A stretch of 64,000 bases of DNA from CAVSWT01 sp963782985. Lineage in GTDB: Bacteria > Bacteroidota > Ignavibacteria > Ignavibacteriales > Ignavibacteriaceae. Both the position numbers and the translations under genes were made by a program. The notes under the pieces are model-generated. The model did not search any database, was not told the origin of the DNA, and saw nothing but the letters and a program-made list of their open reading frames with translations. The stretch spans positions 49,906-113,905 of the forward strand of contig CAWALU010000017.1 of NCBI GenBank assembly GCA_963782985.1. Direction: 5' to 3'. Shown piece after piece: positions 34,139 through 43,491 of the stretch (position 1 is the first letter of the stretch; each line of letters opens with the position of its first letter).

Positions 34139-35481
34139 TCTAGCGAATTGCCTTTGCTTATTAAATATTGCTGAAAGCGCTACGCAAAACAGCGCAAATA
34201 AAAAACAGTGCAAGTCGTTGTAATACAAAGGCTCAGGTACTTTTTCGAGGTCGCCAAATTTTAAATTACGCTTATTGAGAAAATAAGATAAAAAGAAAAT
34301 TAAAAAGTTCGACTCGTGCATAATCCGAAAGGTTTGCGTCTATTTATACGCTACGTTTCATATACAAGACCGTTATGGTGAAGAACAATAAAATAATCAG
34401 CTTATAACCGACAACTCAAGCCGTTATGTAAAAAGTCAATATGATAATTAGGATATCTTTTGTTTGATCTTCTCCGGTTTACTAATTGGAAAGAGATAAG
34501 CGAAAAGTCCGACTTATCCCTTTCCCTTGTTTTGGGCAAATGTTATTTTAATAAAAGAATCATTCTGTTATAAATCCTAATCCAACCAGCCAGCAAGTGG
34601 GCAGGGTTGAGCCAACGGTCCGCGCCTCTATAATAATTATTCTTTTATTCTTTCAGTATTTTTATTAAGCAACTAAAGAAAAAAAATAATCCTCGTTGTT
34701 CAGCCATAGATGCCTAATTCTTTTCAATAGTTATTTAGCAATTCTTATTATAGCATCTTGAGATTTCATTCTTTGAGTCAGTTCTTTGTATTTAAGAGTC
34801 ATAGTCGGATCTCTCTTAACCGCAGTCCATGCTATAGTTGCCGGCTGTTTGTTTCCGGAGTTCCCGCAGAACATTGTTGTTATGTTCCCTAAGCTGCTGA
34901 AGCTGAAGAACTAGGTTTTGAAGAGTAAAATACTTATCGCCTTAGCTTTATGGTCTTCAGGTTATGGAAGGATTGGAGAACACATAACCAAGAATAAATA
35001 AATTGTATATTAAAAATGATTCAGAGTTAAAACTAGATACAGAGTTAAAACTAGATAATCAAATTTGTTTTCTTGTTTATTCGGTTTCTTGTCTGATCAC
35101 GAAAGTAAATAAGCTGCCTCTAGATGAAATTGGTCTCACTTATTCACAATTTTAAGTTCTTATGATATCGTGTGAAACCTATGAAAATTCAGTAAATAAG
35201 ATTACCGAATAAGTCTTTCACCGATTACTAAATGGAAACATTAACCTATCGGTTGTGTTACAATTGAAGGAGATGCTAAATGAATAGATCAAGAATTTGA
35301 GAAGGCTAAAAATATAGATTGATATAAACCGGTTAAAAGGGAATGAATGATAAAAGCAACTTGGGGGAGTTTTGAAAGCATAAAAATAGTAATGGAAGAT
35401 AAATTTAAATATGGCTGAACCATCAGTTAGTCCGAGATACCTACCCTATAAACAAAAGAATATTTTGATTGAGGAGAAATT
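34139..35481. other. Gene-poor accessory stretch
   Basis: No intact gene in 1.3 kb. The left part has another spacer end (ACCGTTA at 34369-34375, CCGTTATG near 34421). The middle holds a broken transposase-like remnant on the minus strand. At 35022-35057 an 18-base word (CAGAGTTAAAACTAGATA) is directly repeated. From 35160 to 35400 short plus-strand pieces such as VTIEGDAK and YKPVKRE appear between stops, which suggests another decayed gene that I cannot name. Confidence 0.6.
34667..34985 (-). pseudogene. Transposase-like remnant, possibly IS110 family
   Basis: On the minus strand one frame reads NITTMFCGNSGNKQPATIAW, TAVKRDPTMTLKYKELTQRM and KSQDAIIRIAK, a stop where Lys is expected, then LLKRIRHLWLNNEDY. 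This resembles the C-terminal end of IS110/IS1111-type transposases, where the conserved ARKLL-type helix is last. Upstream in another frame is GDKYFTLQNLVLQLQQLREH, like the coiled linker of the same proteins. There are at least one frameshift and several stops. No terminal repeats could be defined, and the N-terminal DEDD catalytic half is absent. Confidence 0.45.
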
Positions 35482-36483
35482 ATGAAAACGACAAGAACGA
35501 TAAATTTAAAAAATAGACCCGAAGGAAAGCCTGAGTTAGTAGATTTTAACTTTACCACTTCAGAAATATCTGATTTAAAGGAGGGAGAAGTTTTGTTAAG
35601 CTCAAAGTATGTTTCCGTAGATCCATATTTAAGAGGTAGGATGAGCGATGCTCCATCTTATGTTAAGCCATTTGAACTCAATAAGCCAATTGTGTCCGGT
35701 ACTATTGCTAAAGTTTTAGAATCTAAAAACAGTAAGTTAAGTAAGGGGGATTACGTGTCCGGGATGTTGCAGTGGAAAGAAACTCAGGTTGCAAAAGCTG
35801 ATGGACTTATGAAGGTAGATCCTGATAAAGCTCCACTATCCACATATCTTGGAATTATAGGGATGACCGGGCTTACCGCCTTTTTGGGGCTAACAGAGAT
35901 AGGAAAACCTAAAAAAGGCGAAACCCTGCTTGTATCAGGTGCGGCGGGTGCCGTAGGAAGCGTAGTAGGACAGATTGGTAAGATTCTTGGATTACGGGTA
36001 GTAGGCATTGCCGGAACTAATGAAAAGATTGAAATGCTCAAATCTGATTTCGGCTTTGATGAAGCGATCAACTACAATACTACAGAAAATATGAGCGAAG
36101 CCATTGCTAAAGCATGTCTCGACGGCGTAGATATATATTTTGACAATGTGGGTGGTGAAATATCTGAAGCTGTACTCTTCAACATAAATAAGTTCTCAAG
36201 AACAATTAACTGCGGAGCTATCTCTGTATATAACAACACCGAACCGCCAAAAAGCATTAGCGTCCAACCATTCCTGATAAAGAAAAGCTCTTCAATGCAG
36301 GGCTTTGTGGTAGGCGATTATGAGGACAAACATTCTGAAGGAATTAAACAATTAACAGAATGGTTAAACCAGGATAAACTAAAATATGCTGAAACGATAA
36401 GAGAAGGATTTGAAAATATTCCACAAGCCTTTCTGGATCTTTTTGAAGGAAAGAACAAGGGTAAAATGGTAATCAAAATTTAA
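35482..36483 (+). CDS. NADP-dependent oxidoreductase, CurA/YncB-like MDR family
   Basis: 333 residues of the zinc-free medium-chain dehydrogenase branch that includes leukotriene B4 12-hydroxydehydrogenase and E. coli CurA. Seen: KNRPEGKPELVDF at the start, VSVDPYLRGRM, the nucleotide-binding SGAAGAVGSVVGQIGK, FDNVGGEISEAVL, CGAISVYN and the end LFEGKNKGKMVIKI. These enzymes reduce the carbon-carbon double bond of alpha,beta-unsaturated carbonyls with NADPH. A purine-rich GAGGAG ribosome site precedes the ATG. Next is a DJ-1/PfpI-type protein 38 bases downstream, so the pair may form a small stress or detoxification unit. Confidence 0.92.
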   Translation: MKTTRTINLKNRPEGKPELVDFNFTTSEISDLKEGEVLLSSKYVSVDPYLRGRMSDAPSYVKPFELNKPIVSGTIAKVLESKNSKLSKGDYVSGMLQWKETQVAKADGLMKVDPDKAPLSTYLGIIGMTGLTAFLGLTEIGKPKKGETLLVSGAAGAVGSVVGQIGKILGLRVVGIAGTNEKIEMLKSDFGFDEAINYNTTENMSEAIAKACLDGVDIYFDNVGGEISEAVLFNINKFSRTINCGAISVYNNTEPPKSISVQPFLIKKSSSMQGFVVGDYEDKHSEGIKQLTEWLNQDKLKYAETIREGFENIPQAFLDLFEGKNKGKMVIKI

Positions 36484-36521
36484 TAACATAAAAATTACTA
36501 ACAATAAAAAAGGAAAATGAA

Positions 36522-37199
36522 ATGAAAATATTATTTGTATTAACCTCTCATGACAAATTGGGTGACACTGGAAAAAAAACGGGATTTTGGATTGAGGAGT
36601 TTGCGGCTCCATATTACAACTTACTGGATAAAGGCGTGGAGATAACTGTTGCTACACCCAAAGGAGGAAAAGCGCCTATTGACCCAAGCAGCGAAACTCC
36701 CGATGCGCAAACTGAAGACACGAAACGTTACTATAAAGACACAGATGCTCAAAAAGTAATCGACAATACGGTAAAATTAGAAACCCTTAAGGCCGAAGAC
36801 TTTGACGCCGTATTTTATCCGGGCGGGCATGGACCGCTTTGGGATCTTGCCGAAAGTGAAACTTCGAAAGCTTTGATTGAAGCCTTCAATAAACAGAAAA
36901 AACCAACGGTGTTCGTATGTCATGCGCCGGCAGCTCTTAAAAACGTAAAGGATGAAAATGGTGAACCATTAGTTAAAGGAAAACAAGTAACCGGCTTTAC
37001 TGATACTGAAGAAGAAGCTGTACAATTGACAAATATAGTTCCATTTCTATTGGAAGATATGCTAAAAGAAAAAGGCGGAATATATTCTAAAACGGATAAC
37101 TGGGGTGTTCATGTCGTTGAAGATGGTAATTTGATTACCGGACAAAACCCGGCTTCTTCAGGTAAAGCAGCCGAGAAACTATACGAGTTGCTTAAATAA
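36522..37199 (+). CDS. DJ-1/PfpI family (class I glutamine amidotransferase-like) protein
   Basis: 225 residues. The nucleophile elbow is FVCHAPAAL with Cys133-His134, preceded by FYPGGHGPLWDLAE; the partner Glu lies in GFWIEEF (residues 21-27). The pattern is that of the HchA/YDR533C-like branch, some of which act as glyoxalase III or deglycase; the exact reaction is debated and not assigned here. AGGAAAATGAA gives the ribosome site. It follows the CurA-like reductase, which fits handling of reactive carbonyls (inference). Confidence 0.88.
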   Translation: MKILFVLTSHDKLGDTGKKTGFWIEEFAAPYYNLLDKGVEITVATPKGGKAPIDPSSETPDAQTEDTKRYYKDTDAQKVIDNTVKLETLKAEDFDAVFYPGGHGPLWDLAESETSKALIEAFNKQKKPTVFVCHAPAALKNVKDENGEPLVKGKQVTGFTDTEEEAVQLTNIVPFLLEDMLKEKGGIYSKTDNWGVHVVEDGNLITGQNPASSGKAAEKLYELLK

Positions 37200-37319
37200 T
37201 TCCAAACTCTTATTAACAGCCTGTGGTCCTCTGGATTACAGATGTTTATAAAAAAGAAAATAATAAATGGCTTTGTGTATTAACTCATTTAACGCCTGTG
37301 AAAAAAGCAACTTGAAATA

Positions 37320-37691
37320 GTGGTAACTATTAACGCTTTAAGGAAGATTGCACTTTCATTTCCGGAAACGACAGAGGAACCTCATTTTGAAAAAACCTCA
37401 TTTCGTGTAAAGAATAAAATTTTTGCAACCTATCACCAAAAGCAAAAAAGAGCGACAATAAAATTATCGGAAATTAACCAAGACGTTTTTTCATCTGCTG
37501 ACAAATCAATCATCTTTCCTGTTGACAATAAATGGGGCGAACAAGGTTGGACTTTCATTGAGTTGAATAAAGTGAACAAAGATTTATTTATTGACGCCCT
37601 AACCACCGCTTACTGTGAAGTGGCGCCAAAAAAGCTTGCGGAATTGGTAAGACCGAATGAAAAAAAACGAACTGACAACAATTGGTTGTAA
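37320..37691 (+). CDS. MmcQ/YjbR family protein
   Basis: 123 residues, starting at GTG. It fits the MmcQ/YjbR (CyaY-like fold) family: LRKIALSFPETTEEPHFEKT, SFRVKNKIFATY, the variable middle, and GWTFIELNKVNKDLFIDAL with the end YCEVAPKKL. The family is annotated as DNA-binding by structure only. A downstream repeat-like phrase (near 37795-37830, CAATGACTAATGACCATTGACTAA) fills part of the gap to the next gene. Confidence 0.85.
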   Translation: MVTINALRKIALSFPETTEEPHFEKTSFRVKNKIFATYHQKQKRATIKLSEINQDVFSSADKSIIFPVDNKWGEQGWTFIELNKVNKDLFIDALTTAYCEVAPKKLAELVRPNEKKRTDNNWL

Positions 37692-37893
37692 GGGATTGCT
37701 TGTTCTTGTCTAAGCTTAAAATTCTTACGGGATTTTCCGCTTGGTCTGTAATTGCAAAGTTCCATTAGCCTCCTGCAATAAAATATCTTCTAATAACCAA
37801 TGACTAATGACCATTGACTAATTGCTATCCATTTCATTTGTTTTATAATTTTTCAATCTGCTCTAAATAAATAAAGTTTCGTTATTTTTGATT

Positions 37894-38412
37894 ATGCAAA
37901 TGGAAGAGTTAAAATTAAATGAATACAAAAATTGGGAGCAATTTAAAAAGTGGCTCGTCTCCCTCATAATTCTACCATTTGTAATTTATATAATTTTTAA
38001 CAGAGGAAATTTTTCTTTTATAGATAATGCCGATTTGGTAATTCACGAAGCGGGGCATTTTTTCTTTATGTTTTTTGGAAGATTTATTTACACTGCCGGC
38101 GGAACGTTAATGCAAATTATTCTTCCTTCAATTATCGCCTGGTATTTTTTTAGAAATTTATACAGACCCGGAGTGCAAGTTTCTCTTTTGTGGCTGGGAC
38201 AAAATTTAATAAACATCAGCGTTTATGCAGCCGATGCGCAAGCAAGGCAATTAAGACTGCTCGGCGGCAATAAAGCCTATCACGATTGGCATTATATGCT
38301 CGGCGAATTGAACATTTTAAATTATGATTATGCGGTCGGTTATTTTTTTGTGGGCGTAGCAATTTTAATTTTTATTGCCGCTTTATTAATGCCTCTCGTA
38401 ATTACTGAATAA
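37894..38412 (+). CDS. Membrane protein with HEAGH zincin motif
   Basis: 172 residues from the ATG at 37894 (an upstream in-frame TTG adds two). Four or so hydrophobic segments are visible. The first is followed by NADLVIHEAGHFFFMFFGRF, a HExxH zinc-protease motif at about residues 51-55 at the edge of a membrane helix, as in M50 site-2 proteases. A GGTLMQIILPSI stretch follows, and then ADAQARQLRLLGG and HDWHYMLGEL. No classic M50 second motif (NxxPxxxxDG) is seen, so the third metal ligand is uncertain. I do not recognise a named family. Confidence 0.65.
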   Translation: MQMEELKLNEYKNWEQFKKWLVSLIILPFVIYIIFNRGNFSFIDNADLVIHEAGHFFFMFFGRFIYTAGGTLMQIILPSIIAWYFFRNLYRPGVQVSLLWLGQNLINISVYAADAQARQLRLLGGNKAYHDWHYMLGELNILNYDYAVGYFFVGVAILIFIAALLMPLVITE

Positions 38413-38445
38413 ATATTATTTTTACTTTCAAAAAAAAAATTAACA

Positions 38446-39267
38446 ATGATAAAATTTCAAATAATACTTCTATTACTTTTTACAATTAATATTTTTGCAC
38501 AAGATAGTCTTGTTACAACTTATTACAACAACGGAAACAAAAAAGAAGAATATCATCTTAAAAAAAATATTAGAGAAGGGGAGGCAAAGGTTTATTTTGA
38601 AGATGGAAATTTAAAAGAAGAACGAAATTATGTTAATGGAAAAATTGACGGACTTGTAAAAGTATATGCTGAAAATGGAAAACTTCAAAAAACTATTTAC
38701 ATTGAAAATGGAAGACGGAATGGTCCCACCTCTCTTTTTTCTGAAGAAGGGATTTACGAAAAAGATGTAAATTATGAAAACGGCAAAAAAATTCCCGACG
38801 TTGATCCATTCGAAGAATTAGAAAAACAATTAGCTTCAACTTCAAAAACAGAAAACGTAGTTCAGAATTCAAAACCAATTATTACAAAAACAAAAAAGAA
38901 AATTGATCCCTCGCTTCCTCCAAGATTGGAAGATGATTTTGCAGCAGATGATCCAGCATATTTTTTAACTGTGGAAGTAATGCCTGAACCGGTCGGTGGA
39001 ATTGAAGCTATTCAAAGAAAAATAATTTATCCTAAACGAGCCATTGAAAATAATATTGAAGGGACGGTTAAAATCCGCGCGTTTATTGATGATTACGGCG
39101 AAGTAAAAGAAGCAAGCGTTACGGAAGGAATCGGCTACGGCTGCGACGAAGCTGCGCAGAGGGCGGTTTATTATTCAAAGTTTAAACCGGGACTTCAAAA
39201 AGGAAAGGGAGTTAAAGTACAAACTATAGTTCCAATTGTTTTTAAACTGCCTGAAAGTAAAGATTAA
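38446..39267 (+). CDS. MORN-repeat and TonB C-terminal domain protein
   Basis: 273 residues. A signal peptide (LLLLFTINIFAQ) is followed by four or so MORN/YwqK-type repeats at residues 22-110 (YYNNGNKKEEYHL, YFEDGNLKEERNYVNGK, YAENGKLQKTIYIENGRRNG). After a Lys-rich linker, residues about 180-270 form a TonB_C domain: PVGGIEAIQRKIIYPKRAIENN, EGTVKIRAFIDDYG and SKFKPGLQKGKGV. Ordinary TonB has an N-terminal inner membrane anchor; here a cleavable signal peptide is more likely, so the protein would be free in the periplasm or on an outer membrane. No ExbBD or receptor gene is near. Confidence 0.8.
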   Translation: MIKFQIILLLLFTINIFAQDSLVTTYYNNGNKKEEYHLKKNIREGEAKVYFEDGNLKEERNYVNGKIDGLVKVYAENGKLQKTIYIENGRRNGPTSLFSEEGIYEKDVNYENGKKIPDVDPFEELEKQLASTSKTENVVQNSKPIITKTKKKIDPSLPPRLEDDFAADDPAYFLTVEVMPEPVGGIEAIQRKIIYPKRAIENNIEGTVKIRAFIDDYGEVKEASVTEGIGYGCDEAAQRAVYYSKFKPGLQKGKGVKVQTIVPIVFKLPESKD

Positions 39268-39476
39268 TTTTCTTCGCTAATTTTAAATAATACTGTTCTT
39301 GTCTTAAGTTCTAAACTTATTACTGCTCTAAATCATCAACTTACTTCCCACCTCTGCTGAATTGTTTTTATAAAGATTAAAGTATATTTTTAACCGCTTT
39401 TCAAATAAAAAATTTTCAAACAAAAGTATGTAATTAAAAAAAGAAATTTTAAATCACTTAAAGTTAGGGAGTAAAA

Positions 39477-40856
39477 ATGCTAAGCCAACTGCTTCAACCC
39501 GAAATACAAGCTTTAATAGATGAGCGTAAACTTAGCACACTAAAGGAGATTTTAAGTGAATGGTCGCCCGCCGATATTGCCGAACTTCTAACCGAATTTT
39601 CAGAAAAAGAACAAGCTATAATATTTCGATTGCTTCCCCACGAACTTGCAGCCGACACATTTGAGTATATGGAATTTGATCTGCAGGTTAATCTTTTAAA
39701 AGCTATGGGTAAGGAAGACGTGGCGGCGATATTAAATGAAATGTCCCCCGATGACCGAACAGCTTTGCTTGAAGATTTACCCAGTTCTGCAGCTAAACAA
39801 TTAATTATGCATCTTTCTACAAAAGAAAGAGAGATTGCTCAAACGCTTCTCGGCTATCCTGAAAACAGCGTGGGACGTTTGATGACGCCCGATTATATTG
39901 CCGTAAAACCTCAGTGGAATATGAACCAAACTTTAGAGCATATAAGAAAATTTGGAAAGGACAGCGAAACTTTAAGCATAATTTATGTGATTGATGAAAA
40001 AGGAAAATTGATTGACGACATCAGGATTAGAGATATAATTTTATCATCTCCCGAAAAAACAATTAACGATTTAATGGATGAAAATTTTGTTGATCTGGGG
40101 GTTAATGACGATCAGGAAAAAGCCGTAGAAATATTTAAAAAGTATGATCGAGTAGCTTTACCCGTAGTTGATCATTTTGGAGCGTTAATTGGAATAGTTA
40201 CCATCGATGACGTTTTAGACGTTGCGGAAGAGGAAGCAACTGAAGATATACAAAAAATAGGAGGTATGGAAGCTTTGGATGAAGCATATTCCACAATTCC
40301 TCTTACGGTAATGTTAAAAAAGCGAGCAGGCTGGCTCGGTTTGCTTTTCATTGGAGAAATGTTCACTGCAACGGCAATGGGTTTTTTTGAGAGTGAATTA
40401 CAGCGCGCATTAATACTAAGTATTTTCATTCCATTAATTATTTCCAGCGGTGGAAATTCAGGGTCGCAGGCTTCTACCTTAGTAATTCGCGCATTGTCGC
40501 TTGGCGAAGTTACGCTTAAAGATTGGTTCTTTGTTTTTAAAAGAGAATTAATATCAGGTTTATTGTTGGGATTAATATTAGCGGTAATTGGTTTTTTAAG
40601 AATTTCAATTTGGCAGTTTGTAGGTCATCCTTATAAAGAGCATTGGTTTTTAATAGCTTTGACCGTTTCGTTTTCATTAATTGGGGTAGTAATTTGGGGA
40701 ACTCTTTCAGGCTCAATGCTTCCATTCATTCTAAAAAAATTACGAATAGACCCCGCTACTGCTTCGGCGCCTTTAGTTGCAACTTTAGTGGATGTAACAG
40801 GACTTGTAATTTATTTTACAATGGCTATGTTTTTATTAAAGGGAACTCTGTTATAA
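39477..40856 (+). CDS. mgtE: Magnesium transporter MgtE
   Basis: 459 residues in the standard order: an N-terminal helical domain (SEWSPADIAELLTEF, LPHELAADTFEYM, MSPDDRTALLEDLP), two CBS domains (about residues 135-265, with MTPDYIAVKP and GALIGIVTIDDVLDVAEEEA), a plug helix, and five membrane helices with SSGGNSGSQASTLVIRAL, the pore-lining motif. MgtE is a Mg2+-gated channel of the inner membrane. Ribosome site GGGAG lies close to the ATG. I looked for an Mg-sensing leader in the 209-base upstream gap and did not see a recognisable one. Confidence 0.96.
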   Translation: MLSQLLQPEIQALIDERKLSTLKEILSEWSPADIAELLTEFSEKEQAIIFRLLPHELAADTFEYMEFDLQVNLLKAMGKEDVAAILNEMSPDDRTALLEDLPSSAAKQLIMHLSTKEREIAQTLLGYPENSVGRLMTPDYIAVKPQWNMNQTLEHIRKFGKDSETLSIIYVIDEKGKLIDDIRIRDIILSSPEKTINDLMDENFVDLGVNDDQEKAVEIFKKYDRVALPVVDHFGALIGIVTIDDVLDVAEEEATEDIQKIGGMEALDEAYSTIPLTVMLKKRAGWLGLLFIGEMFTATAMGFFESELQRALILSIFIPLIISSGGNSGSQASTLVIRALSLGEVTLKDWFFVFKRELISGLLLGLILAVIGFLRISIWQFVGHPYKEHWFLIALTVSFSLIGVVIWGTLSGSMLPFILKKLRIDPATASAPLVATLVDVTGLVIYFTMAMFLLKGTLL

Positions 40857-41122
40857 TTTTTCATAAATAAAGCTGTAATATCTAATTAGTGGGCGTAAAT
40901 AAATTCCGATTAGGTTTTCAGAGGAATATATTTTTCTCTAAATTAGGCATTCAAATTTTTCAAAATAAACTCAACACCGTAAACCAAAATTAAGTAAAGG
41001 GATATGTTATTAACATTAAATAATTTTGTGCAAAATGTGATTAACAAAGCGAAGCTATATCGCTTTCAAATTTTAAAACGCAATACAATACTTTCAAAAA
41101 AAAAATCATTTAAAGGAAAAAT

Positions 41123-42415
41123 ATGAAACTGCTGGATTCTGTTAAAAATAAATCTGTAAAGATTGGCGTAATCGGATTAGGATACGTAGGACTTCCGCTT
41201 GCCGTAGAATTTGGGAAAAAATACTCGGTATTAGGATTCGATATTAATCAAGAAAGAATAAAAGAATTAAAAAGCGGCAAAGATAGAACTTTAGAAGTAT
41301 CCAAAGAAGAACTTGCGGAAGCTTCGCAGCTCTCTTACTCAAGCGCTTTAGATGATTTAAAAGATGTAAATGTTTTTATAGTAACAGTTCCTACCCCAGT
41401 TGATGATTTTAAGCGACCGGATTTAACTCCCTTAGTTAAAGCGAGTGAATCAGTGGGAAAAGTATTAAAAGCTGGAGATACGGTTGTTTATGAATCTACT
41501 GTTTATCCCGGATGCACTGAAGAGGATTGCGTGCCTGTGCTTGAAAAACATAGCGGCTTAAAATTTAATAAAGATTTTTATTGCGGCTACAGTCCCGAAA
41601 GAATTAATCCGGGAGACAAAGAACATAGAGTAAGCACGATAAAAAAAATTGTGAGCGGAAGTTTGCCGGAAGTTGGCGAAGCCTTAAATGAATTATATAA
41701 AAGTATTGTTACAGTAGGAACCCATCTGGCGCCTTCTATTAAAGTAGCCGAAGCCGCAAAAGTTATTGAAAATGCGCAGCGCGATATTAACATAGCTTTT
41801 GTGAATGAGCTTTCAAAATTATTTGACTTAATGAATATCGATACTTTGGATGTTCTTGAAGCCGCAGGCACTAAATGGAATTTCCTTCCCTTTCGTCCGG
41901 GACTTGTAGGCGGGCATTGCATTGGCGTTGATCCATATTATCTTACACATAAAGCGGTAAAACTTGGGTACAACCCGGAAATTATTCTTGCCGGAAGAAG
42001 AATAAACGACGGCATGGGCGCATTTATTGCAAACCAACTCGTTAAGCTGATGATTAAAAAAGAACATAAAATTAATAACTCAAATGTTTTGGTTTTGGGA
42101 ATTACGTTTAAAGAAAATTGTCCCGATATACGAAATTCAAAAGTTATTGATATTATTAGAGAGCTAAAAGATTTCGGATGCAACATAGATATTTACGATC
42201 CCTGGGCTGATTCTAAAGAAGTTAAACATGAATATGGCTTAGATTTAATTAATGATTATTCTTCAATTAAAGATAAAAAATATCACGGCATTGTTTTAGC
42301 CGTTTCACATGATCAATTCAAAGAACTTGATTTTAAAGAGTTGCGAAACAACGGCGCGGTAATTTATGATGTAAAAGGTATTGTTCAGCGGGATAAAATC
42401 GATAACCGTTTGTAA
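41123..42415 (+). CDS. Nucleotide-sugar dehydrogenase (WbpA/WbpO/TviB-like)
   Basis: 430 residues of the UDP-glucose/UDP-HexNAc 6-dehydrogenase family. NAD-binding IGVIGLGYVGLPLA (residues 15-28), PTPVDDFKRPDLTPL, YESTVYPGCTEE, and the catalytic Cys266 in GGHCIGVDPYYL are all present. The PDLTPL and GVDPYYL wording is like the enzymes that oxidise UDP-N-acetyl sugars (WbpA, WbpO, TviB) rather than UDP-glucose. It opens the polysaccharide locus and would make UDP-GlcNAcA or UDP-GalNAcA, the substrate for the WbpB-like enzyme two genes on. The 266-base gap before it should hold the locus promoter. Confidence 0.9.
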   Translation: MKLLDSVKNKSVKIGVIGLGYVGLPLAVEFGKKYSVLGFDINQERIKELKSGKDRTLEVSKEELAEASQLSYSSALDDLKDVNVFIVTVPTPVDDFKRPDLTPLVKASESVGKVLKAGDTVVYESTVYPGCTEEDCVPVLEKHSGLKFNKDFYCGYSPERINPGDKEHRVSTIKKIVSGSLPEVGEALNELYKSIVTVGTHLAPSIKVAEAAKVIENAQRDINIAFVNELSKLFDLMNIDTLDVLEAAGTKWNFLPFRPGLVGGHCIGVDPYYLTHKAVKLGYNPEIILAGRRINDGMGAFIANQLVKLMIKKEHKINNSNVLVLGITFKENCPDIRNSKVIDIIRELKDFGCNIDIYDPWADSKEVKHEYGLDLINDYSSIKDKKYHGIVLAVSHDQFKELDFKELRNNGAVIYDVKGIVQRDKIDNRL

Positions 42416-42452
42416 TTAATAATTCCATCAATAATAATAAGCTTAATCAATT

Positions 42453-43463
42453 ATGAAGAAAATATTAGTTACGGGCGCGGCTGGTTTTATAGGTTTCCAC
42501 CTTAGTAAAAAATTATTGGAGGATGGCTGGAACGTTACAGGCATCGATAATCTAAATAATTATTATGACGTAAACCTAAAACAAAGCAGATTAGATTTAT
42601 TATTGCCTGAAGATAATTTTACTTTCAAAAAAATAAACATCGAAAATAAAAATGAAATCTTAAAGTTATTTAAAGATGAACAATTTGAATATGTAGTAAA
42701 CCTTGCCGCACAAGCGGGCGTGCGTTATTCTCTAATAAATCCTTACGCTTACATTGAAACTAACATTAACGGATTTATTAATATTTTAGAAGGCTGCCGC
42801 GAAGTAAAAGTCAAACATTTAGTTTATGCATCTTCAAGTTCCGTTTATGGCGCAAATACAAAAATGCCTTTTTCAGTTCACCATAATGTTGATCATCCTG
42901 TTTCGCTTTACGCGGCTTCAAAAAAAGCAAATGAATTAATGGCGCATACTTATTCAAATCTTTATAACCTGCCTACAACGGGTTTAAGATTTTTTACTGT
43001 TTATGGTCCTTGGGGAAGACCCGATATGGCGTTGTTTCTTTTTACCAAAGCAATATTAGAAGACCAGCCGATTGATGTTTTTAATAATGGAAAAATGCAA
43101 AGAGATTTTACTTATGTCGGCGATATTGTGGAAGGCGTTTTAAAATTGATTACTAAAATTCCTAAACCTAATCCAAACTGGGATGGTAACGATCCCGACA
43201 GCGCTACCAGCTTTGCGCCTTATCATCTTTTTAATATAGGAAATAATAGACCCGTTGAACTTTTGCGCTTTATTGAAGTGCTGGAAGAAAAATTAAATAA
43301 GAAAGCGGTTAAAAACTTTCTGCCTCTTCAGCCGGGAGATGTGCCCGCTACTTACGCCGACGTTGACGATCTGGTAGAAGCAGTTGACTTCAAACCTAAT
43401 ACAAGCATTGAAACCGGAGTTTCAAATTTTGTGGACTGGTACCGCGGCTATTATAAAATTTAA
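42453..43463 (+). CDS. UDP-glucuronate 4-epimerase-like SDR enzyme
   Basis: 336 residues, extended SDR fold. Seen: NAD-binding VTGAAGFIGFHL (6-17), LAAQAGVRYSLINP (85-97), the catalytic YASSSSVYG and Tyr153-x3-Lys157 in LYAASKKANE, then FFTVYGPWGRPDMA and MQRDFTYVGDIVEG. The RYS and GRPDMA motifs are those of UDP-glucuronic acid or UDP-HexNAcA 4-epimerases (WbpP/Gla-type relatives). It would interconvert the gluco and galacto forms of the uronic acid made by the dehydrogenase upstream, 37 bases away. Confidence 0.9.
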   Translation: MKKILVTGAAGFIGFHLSKKLLEDGWNVTGIDNLNNYYDVNLKQSRLDLLLPEDNFTFKKINIENKNEILKLFKDEQFEYVVNLAAQAGVRYSLINPYAYIETNINGFINILEGCREVKVKHLVYASSSSVYGANTKMPFSVHHNVDHPVSLYAASKKANELMAHTYSNLYNLPTTGLRFFTVYGPWGRPDMALFLFTKAILEDQPIDVFNNGKMQRDFTYVGDIVEGVLKLITKIPKPNPNWDGNDPDSATSFAPYHLFNIGNNRPVELLRFIEVLEEKLNKKAVKNFLPLQPGDVPATYADVDDLVEAVDFKPNTSIETGVSNFVDWYRGYYKI

Positions 43464-43491
43464 CACACTTATTTCTCAAAAGGAATTTTAG

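Noticed and set aside
39268..39476. Possible magnesium riboswitch before mgtE
   Set aside because: No conserved M-box helices or terminator-like switch could be seen in the 209-base leader.
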